This document shows positions 24,481-33,216 of a DNA stretch of 41,542 nucleotides, piece by piece. Origin of the DNA: Candidatus Accumulibacter propinquus. GTDB taxonomy: Bacteria; Pseudomonadota; Gammaproteobacteria; Burkholderiales; Rhodocyclaceae. The stretch's first letter is position 1. Each line of letters begins with the position of its first letter. The stretch spans positions 1-41,542 of the forward strand of contig JADKBU010000034.1 in assembly GCA_016714935.1 (NCBI GenBank), read 5' to 3'. The notes below the pieces were generated by a model. That model did no database searches and was not told the DNA's origin. It saw only the letters and a list, made by a program, of their open reading frames with translations. The position numbers and the translations under genes are program-made.

Positions 24481-25067
24481 GAGATTTCCCTTCTTGGGTG
24501 GTATTCCCGCTGCGCCGGCGCGCATGTCCCTGATCCCTGTCGCCAGGGCGATGAACGAGGAATTGATGGATGATCGTCGACTCGGCCAGCCGCGACTCCA
24601 AGAACATCTGCCACTTCGGCGAGCTTGCCTGACCCGGCGCCAAGTCGATTCTTCGTAGCGTACGAGCGACATTAACAAATAGCCCCATCCAGTACAAGTC
24701 AAAGGGAGTGCAGACAGGAGGTGGCTGGCTGCGAGGTGACGCCTTTCCCAGGCTTGCCGGGGTAGCACCGTAATGCGCTCCGCGTTGAAGATCTCATTAC
24801 TTGTGCTATGGTTGCAGCCGTCGAACGGCAGAAGAGGGATGCAGCGACCCGGTCATCGCAAACTTCGCCAGTGCGCGTATGGCCGCGTACACTGGTATGC
24901 GCCTGACCAGCAGCATTTGCCGGCCGGCCGACGCCGGGTGGTACGGATAGCGCCGAAAGGCGGTAGAATCCAATCGCCGAAATGAAACAACAGGGCCTGA
25001 ATCTGCAGGAAGCAGTCCGGCTTCTTCCTGCCCAGTAACGGCTTGACTGTCCGCTAGGGTTGGTTGC
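24481..25067. other. 587-bp gap between divergent nitroreductase and ThiF genes
   Basis: No convincing long gene is found. Minus-strand frames just upstream of the nitroreductase contain protein-like pieces (WQMFLESRLAESTIIHQFL near 24590) but no recognisable domain. On the minus strand TTGACT near 24700 could be a -35 for the nitroreductase gene. On the plus strand TAGAAT (24964-24969) is a possible -10 for the ThiF-like gene, and a short ORF lies at 24982-25038. The gap is long for a simple divergent promoter. Confidence 0.4.
24982..25038 (+). CDS. Possible 18-residue peptide ORF before the ThiF-like gene
   Basis: ATG at 24982, stop TAA at 25036-25038; the product would be MKQQGLNLQEAVRLLPAQ. 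It ends 29 bp before the ThiF-like gene. There is no clear ribosome site, and the possible -10 at 24964-24969 would make the message nearly leaderless. It is listed because some ThiF-like enzymes (MccB, PaaA) act on tiny peptides encoded next to them. It may equally be chance. Confidence 0.2.
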   Translation: MKQQGLNLQEAVRLLPAQ

Positions 25068-26009
25068 ATGGAAAACTTGATTGGACCACAGGGAGCAACG
25101 CCGCTTTCCGACCAGCCGCTGCCAGGTCGAGGAGCGCCGTCGTGGTCCTATGGCGAAGCCTTCTCACGCAACCTCGGACTGGTCAGTGCTGCCGAGCAGG
25201 AGCGCCTGCGGGCGAGTCGTGTGGCGGTTGTCGGTTTGGGAGGGGTCGGCGGCGTCGATCTGGTCGCCTTGGCCCGACTCGGGATCGGCAAATTCAGCAT
25301 TGCCGACCCCGACATCTTTGAAATGCGCAATACCAACCGGCAATATGGCGCAACACGTTCGGCGGAAGGCCGCTACAAGGCCGACGTCATGTGCCAGATC
25401 GTGCGAGACATCAATCCCGAGGCGGATGTCCGCGTTTTTCGCGAGCCCATCGGGCCGTTGAACGCGGACGCCTTTCTCGAAGGCGCTGACGTACTGGTGG
25501 ATGGGATAGACGCCTTCGAGATTGATCTGCGTCGCCTGTTGTTCCGCAAGGCCCGCGAACGCGGCATCCATGCGCTAGGCGCGGGGCCTGTCGGCTTCAG
25601 TACGGTATGGGTGATATTCGGGCCCCAGGGCATGAGTTTCGATCGCTACTTCGATCTTGCCGACCAGATGGACGGGGTTGAAACCTTTGTCGCTTACGTC
25701 ACAGGAATGGCTCCCTCGTCTCTGCAGCGCGGCTACATGGATCTGTCGTACCTGAACTTCGAGGGGCACACCGGACCCTCGGCAGGCCTGGCCTGCCATC
25801 TGGCGTCAGGGGTCATTGCCGCCGAGGTTCTGAAAATCCTCCTGGCGCGCGGCCGAATTTACACGGCACCGGTATACCATCAATTTGATGCGTATCTCGG
25901 TCGTTTTGTCCGCAAACGCCTGTTCGGAGGGAATCGCAACCCTCTGCAGAGGATCAAGCGTCGCTGGTTGGTCAACTACATCAGGCAGCGCCTCAAGTCC
26001 AAAGCATAA
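25068..26009 (+). CDS. ThiF/MoeB/E1-like adenylyltransferase
   Basis: 313 residues. The Rossmann nucleotide loop is RVAVVGLGGVGG (GLGGVG 56-61). The acidic ADPD (80-83) and NTNRQYGA with R91 and Q92 match the ATP-binding motif of E1 enzymes, and DGID is at 145-148. No CxxC zinc pair and no clear catalytic cysteine in the crossover loop are seen; the only cysteines are in VMCQIV and GLACHL. It may therefore adenylate a substrate carboxylate without forming a thioester. No ThiS/MoaD-like or ubiquitin-like partner is encoded nearby. It lies 47 bp before an O-methyltransferase and is divergent from a nitroreductase-like gene, suggesting a small modification pathway. The product is unknown. Confidence 0.85.
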   Translation: MENLIGPQGATPLSDQPLPGRGAPSWSYGEAFSRNLGLVSAAEQERLRASRVAVVGLGGVGGVDLVALARLGIGKFSIADPDIFEMRNTNRQYGATRSAEGRYKADVMCQIVRDINPEADVRVFREPIGPLNADAFLEGADVLVDGIDAFEIDLRRLLFRKARERGIHALGAGPVGFSTVWVIFGPQGMSFDRYFDLADQMDGVETFVAYVTGMAPSSLQRGYMDLSYLNFEGHTGPSAGLACHLASGVIAAEVLKILLARGRIYTAPVYHQFDAYLGRFVRKRLFGGNRNPLQRIKRRWLVNYIRQRLKSKA

Positions 26010-26056
26010 GGGCGTGCCAACGCATTCTTCAACCTCGATATAGGGGCACATTTCAA

Positions 26057-27181
26057 ATGGCAAATTCACACGACTCTGGCCCACAAAGCGCAGTCGGTAG
26101 GCTCTGGGATCAATACGTGGCGTTGCCCGCCACACGATTTGTCGAGGGCGTTCTGCTCCGGCGAGACATCGAGCGCCTTTATCTGGTCTTCGGTGGTCAC
26201 ATCTTCTTTCAAACCTTGCGTACGGCCGTGCAGCTGGACCTCTTTACGCTGCTGTCCAGAGAGGGGCCGCTCACCCGCCAGGAGATTGCCAAGCGTCTTG
26301 GCGTTGCCGAACAGCCGGCAAGGGTCATGATCCTGGGGCTGACGGTGGTCGGGCTACTCCGCAAGAGCGGTGCCAAGTACACCAACAGTCGCCTGGCGGG
26401 AACCTTGCTCGTCAAGGACAGCCCGCGCAAGATCACAGCCTACGTCGAGTTGCAGCACCGGGCCATGTACAAGGGGCTGTACTGGATGCTGGAGGCCGTT
26501 CGCGAGTACCGTAACGTGGGGATCAAGGAATTTGCCGGTGAGGAAGCGACGCTTTATGAACGCCTGGCACATGATCCGGAAGTCGAGCAGATTTTTCAGG
26601 AAGCCATGCAGGAACTGTCGCTGCAGGCCAACGCCGACATGGCGCGCTTCATCGACCTGCGTGGGGTGAAACATCTGGTGGACGTGGGCGGTGGCGATGG
26701 CACCAACATCATTGCCATTGCGCGTCGTTGGCCGCACCTGCGGGCAACGGTTTTCGACTCGCCAACGGTGTGTGAAATCGCCCGCAAGAATATTGCCGCT
26801 TGCGGTCTTGCCGACCGCCTGGATGCGGTTCCCGGAGAATGCTTTGCCGACCCGTTCCCGCGGGACGCCGACTGCCTGGTGTTCGCTCACTTTTTCACGA
26901 TCTGGGGCGAGAAGCAGGACCGCGAACTGTTGAAGAAATGCTACGACTCCCTGCCATCGGGCGGTCAGGTCGTGATTTTCAACATGATGCAGCATGACGA
27001 CGAGAGCGGCCCGTTCAGTGCTGCTGTCGGTTCACCGTATTTTCTCACCCTTGCCACAGGGGTGGGGATGCTCTATACGTGGAACGAGTATGAGACATGG
27101 ATGCGCGACGCCGGCTTCAATGATGTACGTCGGCACCGCTTGCTGCGGGATCACGGGCTGATCGTCGGCAGGAAACCGTAA
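26057..27181 (+). CDS. SAM-dependent O-methyltransferase with dimerisation domain
   Basis: 374 residues. The N-terminal winged-helix dimerisation domain (about 40-120) shows GPLTRQEIAKRLGVAEQPARVMILGLTVVGLL. The Methyltransf_2 type catalytic domain has SAM motif VDVGGGDG (208-215), DSPTVCEIARKNI, CLVFAHFFTIWG and a closing YETWMRDAGFNDVRRHRL. Enzymes of this plan methylate hydroxyls on aromatic or polyketide-like small molecules. It follows the ThiF-like gene by 47 bp on the same strand and is probably co-transcribed. With the divergent flavoprotein it suggests a small-molecule tailoring set. Confidence 0.88.
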   Translation: MANSHDSGPQSAVGRLWDQYVALPATRFVEGVLLRRDIERLYLVFGGHIFFQTLRTAVQLDLFTLLSREGPLTRQEIAKRLGVAEQPARVMILGLTVVGLLRKSGAKYTNSRLAGTLLVKDSPRKITAYVELQHRAMYKGLYWMLEAVREYRNVGIKEFAGEEATLYERLAHDPEVEQIFQEAMQELSLQANADMARFIDLRGVKHLVDVGGGDGTNIIAIARRWPHLRATVFDSPTVCEIARKNIAACGLADRLDAVPGECFADPFPRDADCLVFAHFFTIWGEKQDRELLKKCYDSLPSGGQVVIFNMMQHDDESGPFSAAVGSPYFLTLATGVGMLYTWNEYETWMRDAGFNDVRRHRLLRDHGLIVGRKP

Positions 27182-27244
27182 AACGGCACTTCCAGCGAGT
27201 CTTCAGACACGGCGCGCTGCGCGCCATCCCCACCCTTGGCAAGA

Positions 27245-27273
27245 AACGGAACACGCCAGCGGCGTGTTCCGTT
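27245..27273 (-). terminator. Terminator of the gap-pyk-fba transcript
   Basis: A perfect 13-bp stem (27245-27257 with 27261-27273) has a 3-nt loop. On the minus strand it is followed by TCTTGCC after the stem-end TT, just beyond the fba stop at 27282. The convergent methyltransferase transcript would also meet this hairpin. Confidence 0.7.
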
Positions 27274-27281
27274 GCCGGCGA

Positions 27282-28346
27282 TCAGAGGACGGTCTGGGTC
27301 AACTCGCCCTGGCTGTAGCGTTCGGCCATTTTGTCCAGCGGGATGACCCTTATCCGGCTGGCTTGGCCGGCGGTGCCGAAAGCCTCGTAGCGGGCCCGAC
27401 AGATTTTCCTGGCCGCTTCACGGGCTGGTTTGAGGTAGTCGCGCGGGTCGAACTTGGACGGGTTTTCGGCAAAGTAGCGGCGAATGGCGCCAGTCATTGC
27501 CAGGCGGATGTCGGTGTCGATATTGACCTTGCGTACGCCGTGCTTGATGCCGATAACGATTTCCTCGACCGGTACGCCGTAGGTTTCCTTCATGTCGCCG
27601 CCGAACTGGCGAATTTCCGCAAGCAGTTCCTGCGGCACCGACGAAGAACCGTGCATGACCAAGTGGCAATTCGGGATGCGCGCGTGGATTTCCTTGATCC
27701 GCTCGATGGCGAGAATGTCACCGGTGGGCTTCTTGGTGAACTTGTAGGCGCCGTGCGACGTGCCGATGGCGATCGCCAGGGCATCACATTGCGTCAGTCT
27801 GACGAAGTCGGCAGCCTGCTCGACATCGGTCAGCAACTGCTCGCGGGTCATCTGGCCGTCGGCGCCGTGGCCATCCTCCTTGTCACCGCGCATGGTTTCC
27901 AATGAACCGAGAACGCCGAGTTCACCTTCGACCGAGACACCGATGGCGTGCGCGAAGTCGACCACCTTGCGCGTGACCTCGACGTTGTATTCATAAGACG
28001 CCACGCTCTTGCCGTCGGCCATCAACGAGCCGTCCATCATCACCGAGGAGAAACCGGAGCGGATCGCGCTCATGCACACCGCCGGGGACTGGCCGTGATC
28101 CTGGTGCATGACAATCGGGATTTGCGGGTAGGCCTCCAGCGCCGCCAGGATCTGGTGACGCAAAAACGGCTCACCGGCGTACTTGCGGGCACCGGCAGAG
28201 GCCTGCATGATCACCGGCGCGTCGACTTCCGCGGCGGCTTCCATGATGGCCCAGACCTGTTCCATGTTGTTGACGTTGAAAGCGGGCAGACCATAGCCGT
28301 TCTCGGCGGCGTGGTCGAGCAATTGACGCATCGATACGATGGGCAT
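27282..28346 (-). CDS. fba: Class II fructose-bisphosphate aldolase
   Basis: 354 residues. Features are YGLPAFNVNN, the catalytic Asp and zinc His in MHQDHGQS, the zinc-binding EGELGVLGSLE, GTSHGAYKF and HGSSSVP. The C-terminal NIDTDIRLAMTGAIRRYFAENP also matches the class II CbbA/FbaA type of proteobacteria. It cleaves or forms fructose-1,6- and sedoheptulose-1,7-bisphosphate, serving glycolysis and the Calvin cycle. It is the last gene of the gap-pyk-fba run, 62 bp after pyk, with a terminator beyond. Confidence 0.95.
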   Translation of the reverse strand: MPIVSMRQLLDHAAENGYGLPAFNVNNMEQVWAIMEAAAEVDAPVIMQASAGARKYAGEPFLRHQILAALEAYPQIPIVMHQDHGQSPAVCMSAIRSGFSSVMMDGSLMADGKSVASYEYNVEVTRKVVDFAHAIGVSVEGELGVLGSLETMRGDKEDGHGADGQMTREQLLTDVEQAADFVRLTQCDALAIAIGTSHGAYKFTKKPTGDILAIERIKEIHARIPNCHLVMHGSSSVPQELLAEIRQFGGDMKETYGVPVEEIVIGIKHGVRKVNIDTDIRLAMTGAIRRYFAENPSKFDPRDYLKPAREAARKICRARYEAFGTAGQASRIRVIPLDKMAERYSQGELTQTVL

Positions 28347-28408
28347 GATGTACCTTCTCCAGTGAGGACTGCTTGCTTGAGTGAAGGAGCGTGCACGTTC
28401 GCTGACCG

Positions 28409-29842
28409 TCAGCAGGTCTGCTGATCTCCGACACGCACGATCTTCAGCGTATTGGTGCCGCCGCTGGTGCCCATCGGGTCGCCGGCGGTGAGCACGATGA
28501 AATCTCCCTTGACGACGATTCCCTCGTTCATCAGCAACTGTTCAGCGTCGTAGAGAAGTTCGTCGCGGGTGGTCGGGCGCTGTTTCATGAACAGTGGGAA
28601 CACCGCCCGGTAGAGGCTCATCTTGGTTACTGCTTCGGCCTGCGGCGTCAGCGCGTACACCGGAACGCCGCAGTTGAGGCGGCTCATCCACAGGGCGGTC
28701 GCCCCGGATTCGGTGAGTGCCGCGATGGCCTTGACCTTGAGGTGGTGCGCCGTCCAGATCGCGGCCAGCGAGATGGTCTGATCGATGCGCGTGAAGACCT
28801 GATTGAGGAACTCGTGGTCGAGCGTCACCGCCGCCGACTTTTCGGCTTCCTCGCAGATCCTTGCCATTGCCTCGACGGTTTCGACCGGATACCTGCCGGA
28901 GGCGGTTTCGGCCGACAGCATCACGGCGTCGGTACCGTCGAGCACCGCGTTGGCCACGTCGGAGACTTCGGCACGCGTTGGTGCCGGTGAGAGAATCATC
29001 GATTCCATCATCTGCGTGGCGGTGATCGCCAGTTTGTTTTTCTCGCGTGCCAGGCGGATCATCCGCTTCTGCAAGGCCGGTACGGCGGCATCGCCGACCT
29101 CGACAGCCAGGTCGCCGCGCGCGACCATGATGCCGTCTGAAGCGGAGATGATCTCTTCGAGAGCGGCCACGGCCTCGACACGTTCGATCTTGGCGATGGT
29201 CTGCGCCTGTCCCCCGGCAGCGTGAATCAGTTGTTTGGCCATGTACATGTCGGCCGCGCTCTTGGGGAAGGAAACGGCAATAAAATCGGCGTCGATGCTG
29301 GCCGCGGTCCGGATGTCTTCCATGTCCTTGGCGGTCAGCGCCGGTGCCGAAAGTCCGCCGCCCTGACGGTTGATGCCCTTGTTATCTGACAGATCGCCAC
29401 CGTGGCGAACGACGGTAAAGATTTCCGACGCCACGACCCGCTGTACGTCAAGCACGATGCGACCGTCATCGAGCAGCAGGACACTGCCAGCGGAGACGTC
29501 CCGGGTCAGATCCTTGTAGTCGAGGCCGACACGTTCGTTGTTGCCCAGTTCGCAGCGGGCATCGAGGATGAAGCGCTCGCCGGTTTCAAGCCGAACCTTG
29601 CCGTCGGCGAATTTCCCGACGCGGATTTTCGGGCCCTGGAGATCGGCGAGAATGCCCACCGGGCGCCCGACGCGGGCAGCCACCTCGCGCACCAGTCGCG
29701 CTCTGTCGACGTGGTCCTGCGGTTTGCCATGGGAGAAGTTGAGCCGCACGACATCGACGCCGGCGCGAATCATCCGTTCCAGCACCTCGGCGTCCGATGA
29801 CGCCGGCCCGAGGGTGGCGACGATCTTGGTATCTCGTGACAT
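28409..29842 (-). CDS. pyk: Pyruvate kinase
   Basis: 477 residues from the ATG at 29842, which has AGGAAA upstream; the GTG seven codons earlier is less likely. Motifs are TKIVATLGPASS, VRLNFSHG, ILADLQGPKIRVG, KIERVEAVAALEEII, MVARGDLAVEVG, and ITATQMMESMI with AEVSDVANAVLDGTDAVMLSAETA. It makes pyruvate and ATP from phosphoenolpyruvate. It sits between gap and fba in the order common in betaproteobacteria, but no phosphoglycerate kinase gene lies between gap and pyk here. Confidence 0.95.
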   Translation of the reverse strand: MSRDTKIVATLGPASSDAEVLERMIRAGVDVVRLNFSHGKPQDHVDRARLVREVAARVGRPVGILADLQGPKIRVGKFADGKVRLETGERFILDARCELGNNERVGLDYKDLTRDVSAGSVLLLDDGRIVLDVQRVVASEIFTVVRHGGDLSDNKGINRQGGGLSAPALTAKDMEDIRTAASIDADFIAVSFPKSAADMYMAKQLIHAAGGQAQTIAKIERVEAVAALEEIISASDGIMVARGDLAVEVGDAAVPALQKRMIRLAREKNKLAITATQMMESMILSPAPTRAEVSDVANAVLDGTDAVMLSAETASGRYPVETVEAMARICEEAEKSAAVTLDHEFLNQVFTRIDQTISLAAIWTAHHLKVKAIAALTESGATALWMSRLNCGVPVYALTPQAEAVTKMSLYRAVFPLFMKQRPTTRDELLYDAEQLLMNEGIVVKGDFIVLTAGDPMGTSGGTNTLKIVRVGDQQTC

Positions 29843-29896
29843 GAATTTCCTATGCGAGAACACGAGGGGCGCCCGTAAGCGCCCCTCTGTGGCCGT

Positions 29897-30895
29897 CTAG
29901 CGGGCCATTACACGGACCATTTCCAGCACCTTGCAGGAGTAGCCCCACTCGTTGTCGTACCACGAGACGACCTTGACGAACGTGCTGTCGAGGGCCATCC
30001 CGGCTTCTGCGTCAAAAACGGAAGTGCAGACTTCGTCACGGAAATCGGTAGCCACCACCTTCTCATCCGTATACCCGAGGACGCCCTTCATCGGGCCTTC
30101 GGAAGCGGCCTTCATGGCTGCGCAGATGTCCTCGTAGGTGGCATCCTTGTTCAGTTCGACGGTAAGGTCGACGACGGACACGTCGGAAGTGGGGACGCGG
30201 AAAGCCATGCCGGTGAGCTTCTTGTTCAATTCCGGAATGACCTTGCCGACAGCCTTGGCGGCACCGGTCGAGGACGGAATGATGTTCTCGAGAATGCCAC
30301 GGCCGCCACGCCAGTCCTTGTTGGATGGGCCGTCGACAGTCTTCTGGGTGGCCGTTGCGGCATGCACCGTGGTCATCAGGCCGCGCTTGATTCCCCAATT
30401 GTCATGCAGGACCTTGGCTACCGGAGCCAGGCAGTTGGTGGTGCACGAGGCGTTCGAGATGATCGTCTGGCCAGCGTAGGTTTGATCATTCACACCGAAC
30501 ACGAACATCGGCGTGTCGTCCTTGCTCGGAGCGCTCTGGATGACTTTCCGGGCGCCGGCGGCGATATGCTTCTGGCACGATTCGGTGGTCAGGAAGAGGC
30601 CGGTGGAGTCGACGACGATGTCGGCGCCGACTTCATCCCACTTGAGTTCTGCCGGATCCTTGACGGCGGTCAGGCGGATCTTCTTTCCATTGACGATCAG
30701 CGTGTTGCCCTCGACGGCGATGGTGCCCTGGAAGCGGCCATGCACGGAGTCATACTTGAGCATGTACGCGAGATAGTCGGGTTCGAGCAGATCGTTGATG
30801 CCGACCACCTCGATGTCGTCAAAGTGCTGTACCGCTGCGCGAAACACCATCCGTCCGATACGGCCAAAGCCGTTGATCCCTACCTTGATTGTCAT
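29897..30895 (-). CDS. gap: Glyceraldehyde-3-phosphate dehydrogenase
   Basis: 332 residues. The NAD-binding start is KVGINGFGRIGRMVFRA, and the catalytic C151 is in SNASCTTNCLAP. HAATATQKTVDGPS, SSTGAAKAVGKVIPELNKKLTGMAFRVP and WYDNEWGYSCKVLEM complete the family set. It serves glycolysis, gluconeogenesis and the reductive step of the Calvin cycle, in keeping with the divergent cbbMQO genes. AAGGAG precedes the ATG. The stop of the transketolase relic lies 21 bp upstream, showing that the ancestral order was tkt-gap. Confidence 0.96.
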   Translation of the reverse strand: MTIKVGINGFGRIGRMVFRAAVQHFDDIEVVGINDLLEPDYLAYMLKYDSVHGRFQGTIAVEGNTLIVNGKKIRLTAVKDPAELKWDEVGADIVVDSTGLFLTTESCQKHIAAGARKVIQSAPSKDDTPMFVFGVNDQTYAGQTIISNASCTTNCLAPVAKVLHDNWGIKRGLMTTVHAATATQKTVDGPSNKDWRGGRGILENIIPSSTGAAKAVGKVIPELNKKLTGMAFRVPTSDVSVVDLTVELNKDATYEDICAAMKAASEGPMKGVLGYTDEKVVATDFRDEVCTSVFDAEAGMALDSTFVKVVSWYDNEWGYSCKVLEMVRVMAR

Positions 30896-30915
30896 GAAAC
30901 GGTCTCCTTGAGAAA

Positions 30916-31472
30916 TTACAACAGTGATTTCACGGTGTTAACCACGTCGTCCACCGTGAAACCGATAAAGTCAAACAACGGGCCGGCAGGAGCCGACTCT
31001 CCAAAACGATCGATACCGATCACGGTACGAGTCCAACATACTTGCACCAGAAGCTGCCGACGCCCGCTTCGATGGCCAGACGCGGCACGGCGTGGGGCAG
31101 GACATCTCCCGATAAGAGGCGTCCTGCCCGGTGGTGGTTTCGACTCCGGGGGGGATGATCGACTTCCGGGTGCACCGGAGTCTTCGAGACAAACTGATGA
31201 AAATTCTGCGGGTCATCGATCGACACGTCATGGCTGCCGAGGTGCAGCAGCGTGAAGATCGGCATCGATCCGTGACCGTTCGAGAGCACGGATCGGTTGG
31301 GCTCAGGCCAGTCTGGATTGGCCGGGTTGTCGCGCAACTGGCGACGCCAGCGAACTTCTGCGATATCGGGCATGCCCATCGGCACGCCAGGGTGAACGAA
31401 ATTGACTTGCTGGACCGCGTCCATCTCCAGGGCGCGGATGGCGTTGATCAGGGGGGCAGAAGCAGTGGGCAC
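30916..31472 (-). pseudogene. tkt: Transketolase remnant with large internal deletion
   Basis: The N-terminal end is clear: APLINAIRALEMDAVQQ, PMGMPDIAEV, DNPANPDW, VLSNGHGSM, LHLGSHDVSIDD and SKTPVHPE, then PGVETTTG in the next frame. The sequence jumps at about 31120 directly to the family's C-terminal region: QDASYRE, LPHAVPRLAIEAGVGSFWCKYVGL, and in a third frame IGIDRFGESAPAGPLFDF to the TAA at 30918-30916. About 470 of the usual 665 residues are missing and at least three frame changes are present. Key residues are also altered; the usual SGHPGAP reads FVHPGVP. It is certainly non-functional, so the cell needs another transketolase for the Calvin cycle. Confidence 0.9.
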
Positions 31473-31619
31473 GATGACTCGCCGATCCAGGAAATGGGTT
31501 TTAGTCGCATGTGCAAATTATCCGCCAAAACGGGAGGCTTTGCCACTTTCCGTATCGACGCCGGTTTCGGAATTGCTGCCGGGCATTGATCATCGGCTTG
31601 ATCGGTTCGTTGTCAAATG

Positions 31620-31693
31620 ATTTATTGAAAGTAAAAGCTAAACATAAAACACAAAAAGTTTAACTTTTAATAATCTATTGCGCGTCCTACACT
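31620..31693 (+). promoter_or_regulatory. AT-rich promoter/operator region of cbbM
   Basis: A strikingly AT-rich stretch in GC-rich DNA. TTTTAA (31665-31670), 17 bp, TACACT (31688-31693) is a possible sigma70 promoter. AAAAGTT-T-AACTTTT (31654-31668) is a perfect palindrome overlapping the -35. LysR-type CbbR sites are AT-rich with TNA repeats, so this is a candidate operator. No cbbR gene is in the window. Confidence 0.5.
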
Positions 31694-31748
31694 GCTTCGC
31701 AACCAACGACGAACGCCTCTCTTCACCCTTATCGACACGGAGACCAAC

Positions 31749-33128
31749 ATGGACCAATCAAATCGTTACGCCGACCTCAGCCTCAGGGAAGAAGACCTGA
31801 TCAAGGGTGGCAGGCACATTCTCGTGGCTTACAAGATGAAGCCGAAAGCGGGCTACGATTATCTGCAGGCGGCAGCCCACTTCGCCGCCGAGTCGTCCAC
31901 CGGTACCAATGTCGAAGTGTGCACCACCGACGAGTTTACCCGCGGCGTAGATGCCCTGGTCTACCTGATCGACGAGGCCGGCGAAGAGATGCGCATCGCC
32001 TACCCGCTGGACCTTTTCGACCGTAACGTCACCGATGGACGGATGATGATCGTATCGTTCCTGACGCTGGTGATCGGCAACAACCAGGGCATGGGCGACA
32101 TCGAACACGCCAAAATCTACGATTTCTACATGCCCGAGCGTGCCATTCAGCTTTTTGACGGCCCGGCCAAGGACATCTCCGACCTGTGGCGGATCCTGGG
32201 TCGCCCGGTCAAGGATGGCGGCTATATTGCCGGCACGATCATCAAGCCGAAACTCGGTCTGCGTCCGGAGCCGTTTGCCAAGGCTGCTTACCAGTTCTGG
32301 CTGGGCGGGGACTTCATCAAGAATGACGAACCGCAAGGCAACCAGGTTTTTGCACCAATGAAGAAGGTGATGCCGCTGGTGTACGATGCCATGAAGCGCG
32401 CGCAGGACGAGACCGGTCAGGCAAAGCTGTTCTCGGCCAACATCACCGCCGACGACCACTATGAAATGTGCGCGCGCGCCGATTACATCCTGGAGACTTT
32501 CGGGCCCGATGCCGACAAGGTCGCCTTTCTCGTCGACGGCTACGTCGGCGGTCCGGGCATGGTCACCACGGCTCGCCGGCAGTATCCCAACCAGTACCTG
32601 CACTACCACCGTGCCGGTCACGGTGCCGTCACTTCGCCGAGTTCCAGGCGTGGCTACGATGCCTATGTGCTGGCCAAGATGTCGCGTCTGCAGGGTGCCT
32701 CGGGAATTCACGTCGGCACCATGGGCTACGGCAAAATGGAGGGCAGTGCCGACGATCGGGCGATTGCCTACGTCATCGAGCGCGACGAGTATCAGGGGCC
32801 GGCTTATTACCAGAAATGGTATGGCATGAAGCCGACCACGCCGATCATTTCCGGCGGCATGAACGCCTTGCGGCTGCCGGGTTTCTTCGCCAATCTGGGA
32901 CACGGCAACGTCATCAACACTTCCGGTGGCGGTTCCTATGGTCACATCGACAGCCCGGCCGCTGGCGCCATTTCGCTACGACAGGCTTACGAGTGCTGGA
33001 AAGCCGGCGCCGACCCGATCGAATGGGCCAGGCAGCACCACGAGTTCGCACGTGCTTTTGAGTCCTTCCCGAGTGACGCTGACAAGCTCTATCCAGGCTG
33101 GCGCGAAAAGCTCGGCGTTCATCGCTAG
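31749..33128 (+). CDS. cbbM: Form II ribulose-bisphosphate carboxylase
   Basis: 459 residues, the usual length of form II enzymes. Catalytic K166 lies in IIKPKLGLRP. The carbamylated lysine K191 lies in GGDFIKNDEPQGNQ, matching the numbering I recall for Rhodospirillum rubrum. Also present are HYHRAGHGAVTSP, GIHVGTMGYGKMEG with the loop after it, and ISGGMNALRLPGFF. It fixes CO2 onto ribulose-1,5-bisphosphate and works as a dimer or small oligomer, with low CO2/O2 specificity. It is first in a cbbM-cbbQ-cbbO run. Its AT-rich upstream region separates it from the transketolase relic and the divergent gap-pyk-fba genes. Confidence 0.97.
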   Translation: MDQSNRYADLSLREEDLIKGGRHILVAYKMKPKAGYDYLQAAAHFAAESSTGTNVEVCTTDEFTRGVDALVYLIDEAGEEMRIAYPLDLFDRNVTDGRMMIVSFLTLVIGNNQGMGDIEHAKIYDFYMPERAIQLFDGPAKDISDLWRILGRPVKDGGYIAGTIIKPKLGLRPEPFAKAAYQFWLGGDFIKNDEPQGNQVFAPMKKVMPLVYDAMKRAQDETGQAKLFSANITADDHYEMCARADYILETFGPDADKVAFLVDGYVGGPGMVTTARRQYPNQYLHYHRAGHGAVTSPSSRRGYDAYVLAKMSRLQGASGIHVGTMGYGKMEGSADDRAIAYVIERDEYQGPAYYQKWYGMKPTTPIISGGMNALRLPGFFANLGHGNVINTSGGGSYGHIDSPAAGAISLRQAYECWKAGADPIEWARQHHEFARAFESFPSDADKLYPGWREKLGVHR

Positions 33129-33216
33129 AGGCAAGGACCGGGGGTAAGGGTGTCATGCAGTTGGAACGTTGCCCCGACTACGGGTTGAGCGCCGACAATA
33201 CTTCTGGAGACGGGCA

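Noticed and set aside
31758..32945. 395-codon minus-strand ORF
   Set aside because: Antisense to cbbM, which has all RuBisCO catalytic residues.
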